Of a stretch of 64,000 nucleotides of DNA, positions 34,517 through 42,271 are shown in pieces. The first letter of the stretch is position 1; every line of letters starts with the position of its first letter. The position numbers and the translations under genes were made by a program. Origin of the DNA: Polyangium fumosum (GTDB lineage Bacteria; Myxococcota_A; Polyangia; Polyangiales; Polyangiaceae); assembly GCF_005144585.1 (NCBI RefSeq), contig NZ_SSMQ01000012.1, positions 62,001 through 126,000 of the forward strand, written 5' to 3'. Below the pieces are notes generated by a model. It did no database searches. It was given only the letters and a program-made list of their open reading frames with translations, and was not told the origin of the DNA.

Positions 34517-35524
34517 ATGAAGAGGCGATCGATGCGGAGGCGGGTCGGCGTGATCATGGGTGGATCGTCGTCGGAGCTGTCCGCCGGACATGCCGTGGCG
34601 GAGGCGCTCACGGCGCGCGGCCACGAGGTGGTCCGCCTGTCGCTCGGCGAGAGCTACGGCCCCGACCTCGCGTCCGTGGTTCAGAAAGCCCGGATCGACG
34701 TGGCCTTCCTGGCTCTCTCGGGCCGCATGGGCGAGGACGGCTGCGTGCAGGGGCTGCTGGAGCTGCTGCGCATCCCGTACACGGGCTCGTCCGTGCTCGC
34801 GAGCGCGCTGGCGATGGACAAGCTGAAGGCGAAGGAGATGTTCCGCCTGCACAACGTGCCCACGCCGCCGTACTACACGGTGTCGGTCGACACGGACCTC
34901 TCGGACCTCGACGGTCTGCACGGCTCGTTCGGGTACCCGGCGATCGTGAAGCCGCGCGGCGAGGGGTCGAGCCAGGGCGTCAGCCGGGTGTCGAACCTCG
35001 ACGAGCTGCGGGCGGCGCTGGAGCAGGCGTTCGAGTACGACGACATCGCGCTCGTGGAGCGGTTCGTGACGGGCGTGGAGATCAACGTCGCGATCCTGGA
35101 CGGGCAGGTGCTCGGCTCGGTGGAAGTGGCGACGCCGACGGCGATGCTGGAGGATCCCTCGGCCGAGCTCGTGAAGGTGGAGCTCTCGCCGCAGCGTGAG
35201 CGCGGCGTGCAGAACCTGGCGGAGCGTGCGGCGCGCGCGCTCGGCTGCACGGGCGCGGTGCGTGTCGATCTGCTCGTGACGGCGGGCGAGAACGAGTACG
35301 TGCTCGAAGTGAACACGCTGCCGGCGCTCTCGCCGGACGGGCTGCTCGCCCGAGCGGCGGCGACGAAGGGCTACGACTTCGGCGAGCTCTGCGAGACCGT
35401 GCTCGACGGCGCGAAGCTCGCCCAGCCGGCGCGCCGGAAGACGCCGGTGGACACGCTCTCGGCAGGCGGGTTCCGCGCGAGCGCGGCGACGGCGCCGGTC
35501 GCGATGATGAAGTCGGTGGGGTAG
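34517..35524 (+). CDS. D-alanine--D-alanine ligase-like ATP-grasp enzyme
   Basis: 335 residues from ATG 34517 with GGAGGT seven bases upstream. The Ddl order is kept: N-terminal MGGSSSELSAG, then GEDGCVQGLLELLRIPYTGS, ATP-grasp FGYPAIVKPRGEGSSQGV and the end VLEVNTLPALSPDG. Two departures from canonical Ddl are seen: Ser68 stands where the HGxxGEDG His is expected, and EVNTLPALSP replaces the usual E(I/V)NTxPGxT. It therefore makes either D-Ala-D-Ala for cell wall or a related dipeptide. A low-complexity Ala tail follows. Confidence 0.82.
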   Translation: MKRRSMRRRVGVIMGGSSSELSAGHAVAEALTARGHEVVRLSLGESYGPDLASVVQKARIDVAFLALSGRMGEDGCVQGLLELLRIPYTGSSVLASALAMDKLKAKEMFRLHNVPTPPYYTVSVDTDLSDLDGLHGSFGYPAIVKPRGEGSSQGVSRVSNLDELRAALEQAFEYDDIALVERFVTGVEINVAILDGQVLGSVEVATPTAMLEDPSAELVKVELSPQRERGVQNLAERAARALGCTGAVRVDLLVTAGENEYVLEVNTLPALSPDGLLARAAATKGYDFGELCETVLDGAKLAQPARRKTPVDTLSAGGFRASAATAPVAMMKSVG

Positions 35525-35535
35525 GCTCCTCGCGT

Positions 35536-36894
35536 ATGCGAGTCGCTCGCCTGGAGCTCTCCGGCATCGGGCCCTTCGAGGACGCGGTCTTCGAGGTGCC
35601 CGAGCCACCCGCGGGGAGCTCGGGCGAGCTTGTTTTTTTCGAAGGGCCGAACGGCTGCGGGAAGACGACGATCGCGCAGGCGATCGCGCTCGCGGCTTGT
35701 CCGGGGGTGCTCGTCGATCGAGAGCGCCAGGATTTGCGGCTGCCGACGAACGCGTGGATGCGGCGTTTCCGGCGGCTCGTCCAGGCGCGCGCGCAAGTTC
35801 TGCTCGGTGTTCGTGATGCGGTCGGGGTGGTGCAAATCGACCAGGACTACGTGCGCGTCGCGTCGGGTCCGGGTTTCCACCTGGGTAATGATCGCGTCAC
35901 GCAGGGGGCGCCGGGGCCCGCCGTCCCGCGATGCCACGCCTACGCCTTCCGGGGACACCAACCCACACCCGTGCTCGATAGCCCCGGCCCGCGGGAACTC
36001 GACGTCGAGCACATCCGACGACGCGACCTCTTCTTCGGCGAAGACCCCGCCGCCCAGTTCTTCGGCCAGCTCCTCATCAACCTCGACTACGACCGCGCCC
36101 GCACGTTCGCCTTCATCCCGCGGGCCATCGGTGAGGAACGCACCAAGCTCGAAGCTTCACACCAGTCGCTCGACGCTGCCATCCGTCGCTTCGAGGTCGC
36201 CCTCTCCCGCGTCCTCGATCGTCGCGTCGAGATCCGCTTCGAGCTCGGCCGCATCACTCCGCGTATCCTCTTCGACGATCAGGAGATCCCGCTCGACATG
36301 CTCGGCGAGGGCCTACGGAGCACGCTCTCCTGGCTCGCCGATCTGCTCGTGCGCCTCGAACTCACGCCCTGGGAGCGCAAGGACATCTCCCCGTTCGATC
36401 AGGAGTTCTGGCTCATCCTCGACGAGGTCGAGGTCAACCTGCACCCCGCGATGCAGGCGCGCCTCTTCCCCACGCTCCGCAAGCTCTTCCCGAACGCGCG
36501 CATCTACGCCACGGTCCACTCGCCCTTCGCGGTCGCCGCCGCAGGGGAAGGGACCGTCTTCTCCATCCGGCCACGCAAGGACCGCCTCGTCGCCGGGCCG
36601 CAGACCGTGATCAAGCTGGAGCCTGGGCAGTCGCTCGCCTGGGTCGTGAAAGAGGTCTTCGGCATCGAGCAGCGGTTCCTCGACGAGGAGACCGAGCGGA
36701 AGCTCGAAGAGCACGAGCGCGCCGTGAACACGCTCGCCGCGGGGCACCCCATCGACTGGCCCTCGTTTCTGGCCCTTCGCCGCTGGCTGATGGACCTCAA
36801 CGAGCAGGTCGCCACGCTCGTGGCCATGCGCGAGGTCGAGGTCCAGGACTCCATCGACGAGAAGATCGAGCAGGCCGAGGACGCCGCTCCATGA
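35536..36894 (+). CDS. PtuA-like AAA/ABC ATPase, Septu-type defence
   Basis: 452 residues. Walker A GPNGCGKT (37-44), then a long helical insert, and Walker B WLILDEVEVNLHP (Asp296, Glu297) with the ATVHSPF switch block; the layout is that of AAA_15/OLD-like SMC-family ATPases. The stop overlaps the start of an HNH endonuclease gene (ATGATG...), and such ATPase-HNH pairs are Septu (PtuA-PtuB) and retron-associated defence modules. PtuA is thought to hold the nuclease in check and sense nucleotide loss during phage infection. It follows the Ddl-like gene by 11 bases. Confidence 0.75.
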   Translation: MRVARLELSGIGPFEDAVFEVPEPPAGSSGELVFFEGPNGCGKTTIAQAIALAACPGVLVDRERQDLRLPTNAWMRRFRRLVQARAQVLLGVRDAVGVVQIDQDYVRVASGPGFHLGNDRVTQGAPGPAVPRCHAYAFRGHQPTPVLDSPGPRELDVEHIRRRDLFFGEDPAAQFFGQLLINLDYDRARTFAFIPRAIGEERTKLEASHQSLDAAIRRFEVALSRVLDRRVEIRFELGRITPRILFDDQEIPLDMLGEGLRSTLSWLADLLVRLELTPWERKDISPFDQEFWLILDEVEVNLHPAMQARLFPTLRKLFPNARIYATVHSPFAVAAAGEGTVFSIRPRKDRLVAGPQTVIKLEPGQSLAWVVKEVFGIEQRFLDEETERKLEEHERAVNTLAAGHPIDWPSFLALRRWLMDLNEQVATLVAMREVEVQDSIDEKIEQAEDAAP

Positions 36895-37589
36895 TGGCGT
36901 TTCGCCGCCGGAGCGCGCCCGCGTTCTGGCGCGACAAGGAGCGCAAGTACTTGTTCGATCGCGCGGGCGTCTCGGCCAAGGACGCCCTCAAGGGCTGGCA
37001 GCACCAGAACAAGAAGCTCTCGCGCTGGTTCCACGAGGAAGTCCGCCCCGAGGGCGAGCCGCGCCTTTGCGCCTACTGTGACGCGCGCCTGCGCGAGTCG
37101 TCTCCGGAGACCATCGACCACTTCGTCCCCGAGCACGCCGTCCCGGCGTGGGGCCTCTCCTGGCAGAACCTCTACCCCTCGTGCTCCCTCTGCAACAGCG
37201 GCCTGAAGAAGTCGAAGTGGTCGTGTGGCTTGCTCCGGCCCGACGGGGACGTCGCCTCCGCGGAGGCGGATGATCTCCACGCGTTCCTGCGCTGGTTCTC
37301 CTTCGAGCCGGGCAGCGGCAAGCTCGCGCCGGCCCGGCACCTCGAACGCGCCGAGCAGGCGCGGGTGCGCCTCACGATCGGGATGTTCGGCCTCAACGAG
37401 TCCACGCGTTGCCAGGCTCGTTACGACGTCTGGCAGACGCTCCTCGACGTCGCCAAGCCCCCCACCAACCACGCCCGCCTCGACGCGCTCGTCCGGAGGG
37501 GGCCGTACCGATTCGTCGCGCTTCTCTTCATGGCGCAATACGAGCGGCGCCACGACGGAGCCCCGTCCTCCCGGCGCCCGGCGGGCTGA
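36891..37589 (+). CDS. PtuB-like HNH endonuclease, Septu-type defence
   Basis: 232 residues. A basic N-terminus (FRRRSAPAFWRDKERKYLF) precedes a zinc-bound HNH fold: CAYC (Cys60, Cys63), TIDHFVPE (Asp76, His77), WQNLYPSC and CSLCN (Cys98, Cys101, Asn102). This is the TIGR02646-like pattern seen in retron/Septu HNH proteins. It should cut nucleic acid when released by the ATPase. Overlaps the ATPase gene by four bases; a tandem repeat block begins about 50 bases after its stop. Confidence 0.78.
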   Translation: MMAFRRRSAPAFWRDKERKYLFDRAGVSAKDALKGWQHQNKKLSRWFHEEVRPEGEPRLCAYCDARLRESSPETIDHFVPEHAVPAWGLSWQNLYPSCSLCNSGLKKSKWSCGLLRPDGDVASAEADDLHAFLRWFSFEPGSGKLAPARHLERAEQARVRLTIGMFGLNESTRCQARYDVWQTLLDVAKPPTNHARLDALVRRGPYRFVALLFMAQYERRHDGAPSSRRPAG

Positions 37590-37640
37590 TTTCCACTCCC
37601 CGATCCCCCGAACATCGTGTCTCGCGCCCCTCGCCGCGCA

Positions 37641-37902
37641 TCGACGGTCGCTGGTCAACGTGACGCGAGGGTGTCGCCCCGGCGTCGACGGTCGCTGGTC
37701 AACGTGACGCGAGGGTGTCGTCACGGCGTCGACGGTCGCTGGTCAACGTGACGCGAGCGGGTCACCTCGCGTCGAGGGTCGCTGGTCGACGTGACGCGAG
37801 CGGGTCGCTTCGCGTCGACGGTCGCTGGTCACCGTGACGCGAGCGGGTCGCCGCGGCGTCAGGGGGCTCGCGTCATCGTGACGCGGAAGGGTCGCCTCGT
37901 GG
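37641..37902. repeat. Six degenerate tandem repeats of 43-44 bp
   Basis: Units start at about 37641, 37685, 37729, 37772, 37815 and 37859. Each has a kept part of about 30 bases (GCGTCGACGGTCGCTGGTCA then ACGTGACGCGAG) and 12-14 variable bases. The kept part starts GCGTC and ends GACGC, so each unit can fold into a short hairpin. Period 44/43 is not a multiple of three, so it is not coding. The sixth unit is the most decayed. The 321-base gap between 37589 and 37911 is filled by this block; no gene is seen. Confidence 0.85.
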
Positions 37903-37910
37903 CGACCCCC

Positions 37911-38582
37911 TCACGCGTCGTTGTGCTTCCTCGCCAGCGTCCCGAAGAGCCAGTCGCAGAGCGGGAACGTGATGTTGAAGTTCTCGTGCGCCATGCGGCC
38001 GAGGTCGTGGTGGAGCGCGTGTCTCTCGCGCAGGGCGCGGACGAGGTGGCTTCGCGCGAGGCGCGAGCGCTCTGGCAGGTGGTAGGCGAAGTGGAGCCAC
38101 TCGTAGGTCAGGAAGTAGCCCATGGCGGTGGCCACGAAGAGCCAGCCGGCGTTTGGGGTGGCGACGGCGAAGAGCAGGAGCGCGACCGGCAGGGCCACGC
38201 CGCCGAGGACCACGAGGAGCATCACGGGGGGAAAGAGGACGATGGAGAAGTCGGCCGCGGACTCGCACGCCATCGCCTCGTGCGTGAAGAAGCGGTGGTG
38301 CCGCAGGGTGTGGCGCTCGTAGAGGATCGGCAGGAGCTTCTTCCTCCGGTGCATCGGGCCGCGGTGCACGAGGTACTCGACGAGGTTCGCGAACAAGAAG
38401 GTGCTCGGGACGACGAGCGCTTCGAGGAGGCGGACACGCTCGACGCGGGCGATGGCGAACACGATGACGCCGAGCGAGGCGAGGCTCGTGAACGTGAAAT
38501 GCGCCCAGCCGGACGCGCGCGTGCCCGGCCTGCGTTCGGCGCGGTCCTGGCCGCGGAAGGCGAGCACGTGCGGCGGCGTCAT
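37911..38582 (-). CDS. Fatty acid hydroxylase / sterol desaturase superfamily protein
   Basis: 223 residues, about four transmembrane helices. His boxes of the di-iron family: HRGPMH, HTLRHHRFF, HFAYH and RHALHHDLG. The family hydroxylates lipids in the membrane; this short version resembles bacterial fatty-acid 2-hydroxylase or carotene-hydroxylase-like proteins. The substrate is unknown. Divergent from the DUF4912 gene; its end runs up to the repeat block. Confidence 0.8.
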   Translation of the reverse strand: MTPPHVLAFRGQDRAERRPGTRASGWAHFTFTSLASLGVIVFAIARVERVRLLEALVVPSTFLFANLVEYLVHRGPMHRRKKLLPILYERHTLRHHRFFTHEAMACESAADFSIVLFPPVMLLVVLGGVALPVALLLFAVATPNAGWLFVATAMGYFLTYEWLHFAYHLPERSRLARSHLVRALRERHALHHDLGRMAHENFNITFPLCDWLFGTLARKHNDA

Positions 38583-38726
38583 GCTCGAAGTCTAGTGCGA
38601 GGCCGCCGTGCCTCCGCGCTTTTCCGAAGGCATTCTGCGGAGATGCTCCGGACGAACGGACGCCATGAAATCCCCCCGCCTTGGACGCTCTCGTCGCGCC
38701 GAGCTTCGTGCTAGGTTGCGCGCGAA

Positions 38727-40214
38727 ATGGAGCGGCACGAGCTCGAGGGTTTGACGCGTGAGGAGCTGATCGCGCTGGCGGAAGAGCTCGGCATGGCCCG
38801 CCCGCGCGCGCTCACGATGCCGGAGCTCGTCGACGAGATCGTGACGCGCACGGCGCGGAGCGAGCGGGACCGCGCGCGGTCGCGTGGATGGATGGGGCGA
38901 GCGAGGGATCTGCTCGCAGGCGTGATCGAGCGAGGTCTGCACCTGCCCGACGTGGCGAGCGCCGTGCGGAGCGCGCCGCCGCCGGCGAAAGGTTGGCCGA
39001 CGGCGCCGCCGCCGCTCGCGACCGTGACGCTCGCGGAGATCTACGCGGCGCAGGGGTTCGTGGACAAAGCGATCGGCGTGCTGGATGAGGTGCTCGCGCG
39101 GGAGCCGGAGCACACGGAGGCGCGCGTGCTGAGGCAGCGGCTCGTCGCAGGAGGAGCGGCGCCCGCAGTCGAGGAAGAGATGCGGAGGGAAGCCGTGACC
39201 ACGCCGAGCAAGACGGACAGCGAGGAACAGCCCACCGAGGACGAGAGAACGACGGAAGCCGCGGAGGTCGAGGTCGCGGCGGAAGCGGCGCCGGTTGCGG
39301 AAGCGGTCGCGGAAGCGGAAGCGGCGCCGGTCGCGGAAGCGGAAGCGGAAGCGGCGCCGGTTGTGGAAGCGGTCGCGGAAGCGGAAGCGGTCGCGGAAGC
39401 GGTCGCGGAAGCGGAAGCGGCGCCGGTTGCGGAAGCGGTCACGGAGGCGGAAGCGGTCACGGAGGCAGAAGCGGAAGCCGAAGCGCCTGCGTGGTCGGCG
39501 CCCGAGGCGGATGCCATCGAGGAGCTGCCGCTGCCCGAGCGCTACGACGTCGACGAGATCGTGGCCATCGCCGTCGATCCCGCGACGATCTACCTCTACT
39601 GGGAGGTGCGGCCCGTGAGCCTCGCGCGCGCGCGGTCGCGGCACACCGACGGCGCGCTCGTGGTGCGCATGGTGCAAGTCACCCCGAGCTGGGATGGTCC
39701 GATCATCGAGCAACGGGACCTGCGCATCGACGCGCTCTTCGGCGACGCCTACCTCCGCAACTTGCAGCACGGGTCCAACGTGCGCGTGAGCATCGGCTGG
39801 CTCGCGCACGGCATGTTCGAGCCCTTCGCCATCGGCGCCGAGGTGATGACGTCGCGCAGCGAGCCCACGACGTCGGTCTCGACGCGCGTCGCGCGATGGA
39901 CGCCCGAGCGAGGCGCACACGGCCCGGCCGGTGTCGCGGCCGCAGCGCCGGTGCGCGCGGCGGCCGGGGCCCCCGCGCCCGCCGAGATCGAGGCGATGCT
40001 CGGGCCGATCCTCACGGGCACCATGGCCCCCGCGCAGCAGGGCGCGGCCGGGCGGATCGAGGCGATCGGCGCTCGATGGCCCACGCTCGATTTCGGCGAC
40101 CGCGGCGCGCCCGCCGAGGCGCCGAGGTCGAGCGCGCCCGCGCGCGGCGGCGCGAGCGAGCTGCCTCGTGGCGGCGCGAGCGAGCAGGTTCGTCCCGGAC
40201 CCCGCGAACGGTAG
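38727..40214 (+). CDS. DUF4912 protein with Rho-N/SAP-like head and TPR
   Basis: 495 residues. Residues 5-45 (LTREELIALAEELGM) resemble the Rho-N/SAP nucleic-acid-binding motif. Residues about 95-140 form one TPR-like helix pair (AEIYAAQGFVDKAIGVLDEV). Residues about 180-255 are an Ala/Glu/Val low-complexity run. Residues about 265-400 are DUF4912 (LPERYDVDEIVAIAVDP, then YLYWEV), often next to glycogen or glucan genes but of unknown activity. A Pro/Ala-rich tail closes it. Probably cytosolic. Confidence 0.75.
   Translation: MERHELEGLTREELIALAEELGMARPRALTMPELVDEIVTRTARSERDRARSRGWMGRARDLLAGVIERGLHLPDVASAVRSAPPPAKGWPTAPPPLATVTLAEIYAAQGFVDKAIGVLDEVLAREPEHTEARVLRQRLVAGGAAPAVEEEMRREAVTTPSKTDSEEQPTEDERTTEAAEVEVAAEAAPVAEAVAEAEAAPVAEAEAEAAPVVEAVAEAEAVAEAVAEAEAAPVAEAVTEAEAVTEAEAEAEAPAWSAPEADAIEELPLPERYDVDEIVAIAVDPATIYLYWEVRPVSLARARSRHTDGALVVRMVQVTPSWDGPIIEQRDLRIDALFGDAYLRNLQHGSNVRVSIGWLAHGMFEPFAIGAEVMTSRSEPTTSVSTRVARWTPERGAHGPAGVAAAAPVRAAAGAPAPAEIEAMLGPILTGTMAPAQQGAAGRIEAIGARWPTLDFGDRGAPAEAPRSSAPARGGASELPRGGASEQVRPGPRER
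39277..39486 (+). repeat. Hexa/nonanucleotide-derived coding repeat (GCGGAAGCG type)
   Basis: Short imperfect repeats based on GCGGAAGCG and GCGCCGGTT run through the gene and code for Ala-Glu-Ala/Val-rich text. It looks like replication slippage, and its length is likely to vary between strains. Confidence 0.7.
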
Positions 40215-40275
40215 GTCACGACGACAAATCGTCGGATCGTGCGCAACTCGTCGCGGCTCGCGTCGATGTACGCGC

Positions 40276-41250
40276 ATGGTCCAACGAGTTGGCTCTGAAG
40301 TACGGTCCTCCATTCCCCTGGCCCTCGCCGCCGCGCTCGTCGTGCTTCTCCACGTGACGCCGGCGCGCGCCGCGTCGACGTTGCCGGACGACGACTGGGC
40401 GTTCCACGCGGTCGCGGATCTCGACGACGCCTCGATGCACGAGCTCTGGAGCGACGGCGCGTCGCGGGGATCGTTGTGGGTCTCGTTGCAGGCGTCGTTC
40501 GTGCGTCGCGACGAGGGGAGAAACGATCTCGGCGCGATGGTGCTCGTGGGGGTCCCGATCGAGCGGATCGCCGAGCCTGCGGGGGCACGGCGCGCGCGAG
40601 GCCGCGTCTCCAAGGCGACGAGCGTGGATCCGGTCGCGCTCGCGCCCGCACCGGAGCCCGAGCCTTCTGCCGCACCGGCGGCCGAGGCGGTGGCGCCACG
40701 GGAAGCGCCGCGGCTCGTGCTCTCGCCGTCCGTCGCGCGCGCCGTCGTGTCGGCGGCGATCGAGCATGCGCGCCTCGAAGAGCACGTCGCGCGCGTCGAC
40801 CGCGTGGCGTCCCGTGCACGCGCGTCCGCCCTCCTGCCCGAGCTTCGGCTGCGCGTGACGCGCCTGCTCGACGAAGCACGCGCGCTCGCGCCGACGGAGT
40901 ACGATCCGGATCGCGTGACGGCGTCCGGCGGATCGAGCCTGTGGCTCGAAGCACGCGCGACGTTCCGCCTCGATCGGCTGGTCTTCGCCGACGAGGAGGT
41001 CGCGCTCGAACGGCTGCGCGAGGAGCGCGCCGCCACGAGGCACAAGCTCGAAGCGCGTGTCCTCGAAGCGCTCTTCACGTGGCAACGCGCATGCGTGGAG
41101 CGAGACGACGAAGCGCTTGAGCCGGAGGCGCGGACGCGCGCGACGCTGGTGGTGCTGGAGGCGGAGAGCACGCTCGACGTGCTGACGGGGGGCTTCTGGT
41201 CGCGGTGGAAGGCGGCGCGGCTCGGAGAGGACGCGACGGCGACGCGGTGA
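40276..41250 (+). CDS. Exported protein, function unknown
   Basis: 324 residues from ATG 40276. A signal peptide ends TPARA before ASTLPDD. The first 75 residues after it look like an antiparallel domain (DDDWAFHAVADLDDASMHELW); a Pro/Ala linker with APEPEPSAAPAAEA follows; the last 170 residues are strongly helical (coiled-coil-like, Glu/Arg/Leu-rich) with SSLWLEARATFRLDRLVF. No family recognised. It may be a periplasmic structural protein. Converges on the lipoprotein gene with a small hairpin between. Confidence 0.65.
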   Translation: MVQRVGSEVRSSIPLALAAALVVLLHVTPARAASTLPDDDWAFHAVADLDDASMHELWSDGASRGSLWVSLQASFVRRDEGRNDLGAMVLVGVPIERIAEPAGARRARGRVSKATSVDPVALAPAPEPEPSAAPAAEAVAPREAPRLVLSPSVARAVVSAAIEHARLEEHVARVDRVASRARASALLPELRLRVTRLLDEARALAPTEYDPDRVTASGGSSLWLEARATFRLDRLVFADEEVALERLREERAATRHKLEARVLEALFTWQRACVERDDEALEPEARTRATLVVLEAESTLDVLTGGFWSRWKAARLGEDATATR

Positions 41251-41254
41251 TCGT

Positions 41255-41272
41255 GCGCCGATGCGTCGGCGC
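41255..41272. terminator. Short hairpin between convergent genes
   Basis: GCGCCGA and TCGGCGC with a TGCG loop form a perfect 7-bp stem in the 49-base gap. No T-tract; it may weakly terminate both genes. Confidence 0.4.
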
Positions 41273-41299
41273 CGAGATCGCGAAGCGTCCCCCTCGGGA

Positions 41300-42223
41300 C
41301 TAGAGGATGTCCGAGGACAACTTCACCCAGCGCTCGGCCGTGCCGACGTCGCCGTCCTTGTCCTTCACGCTGGCCTTCACGAGCAGCGTCTTGCCGAGGA
41401 GCTGCTCGATGTCCGTGCCGCCGTCGATCTGGAAGCGCAGGCCGTAGAGCTTGCAGAACCCGCCCTCGTCAGGGTCGAACGTGAAGATCACGGTGAACGG
41501 GTTGATGTCGAGATCGAGCTCGTCGACGTGGCCCGTCAGCGTCGTGATGCTCCCGGACTGGCGCAGGTTCTTCATGCGCAGGGCGATCCAGATGTGATGG
41601 CCGCCCTGCGGGCCGGCCTCGATCTGCGCGAGTTCGTAGTCGCTCGTCGGCAGATAATCCGCCTGGCCCTTGCCCACGAAGAGCGTCGGCGGGCCATCGT
41701 TCGGCTTGCAGATGTCCGCCTTTCCCTTGGACCAGCCGGCGTTGTAGTCCTCGAGCATCGCGGGGTTCACGTACGAAGCGCCGCAGACGCCGCCGGTGCA
41801 CGTCTGCGGCGCCTCGCAGCTCGGCGCCATCGAGCCGGCACACGCGGCCGCGAGGTCGACCCGCAAGAGGAGCGTGCGGCCCGCGCGGATCGTGCTGCCC
41901 GCGGTGCGGACGACGAGCGGCAAGCTCGTGCCGCCGAAGGCCTCGATCTCGACGTCGACGTCGTCGCCGTCTTCGAGGTCCGAGAAGCCGATCTCGAGGG
42001 GGATCTGAAAGGGAGACGCGCCGTCGGAGAAGAGCTCCTCGTCGCGGACGACGGCGCCGTTGATCTTGCGGATCACGTGCAAGCGCAGGACGTCGACGCC
42101 GACACGGAGATCACTCGTGACGCCGACGACGAGGTGGCCCCGGCGGGGCTCACCGCCGGAGCAACCAGAGACGAGGAGGAGGAGCGGGACGAGGAGGGAG
42201 AGAAGTCGGACGACGATAGGCAT
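41300..42223 (-). CDS. Lipoprotein, function unknown
   Basis: 307 residues with a strong signal (LLSLLVPLLLLVSGC; lipobox VSGC, Cys21). After it come two Ig-like parts (VVGVTSDLRVGVDVLRLHV and the second near GHVDELDLDINPFTV) and Cys pairs around CTGGVC. Its likely place is the outer membrane. The strand pattern of the first part (VVGVTSDLRVGVDV...VDVEIEAFGG) recurs in myxobacterial surface proteins. Downstream gene of the DsbD unit, 48 bases behind it; its folding may depend on disulfides. Confidence 0.7.
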   Translation of the reverse strand: MPIVVRLLSLLVPLLLLVSGCSGGEPRRGHLVVGVTSDLRVGVDVLRLHVIRKINGAVVRDEELFSDGASPFQIPLEIGFSDLEDGDDVDVEIEAFGGTSLPLVVRTAGSTIRAGRTLLLRVDLAAACAGSMAPSCEAPQTCTGGVCGASYVNPAMLEDYNAGWSKGKADICKPNDGPPTLFVGKGQADYLPTSDYELAQIEAGPQGGHHIWIALRMKNLRQSGSITTLTGHVDELDLDINPFTVIFTFDPDEGGFCKLYGLRFQIDGGTDIEQLLGKTLLVKASVKDKDGDVGTAERWVKLSSDIL

Positions 42224-42271
42224 GACGGACCTCGCGACGGGAGAGGATGCGAGGTGGCGTGGGCGCGTCCG

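Noticed and set aside
37641-37902. CRISPR array
   Set aside because: Period is 43-44 bases with only 12-14 variable bases, the variable parts resemble each other, and there are no cas genes.
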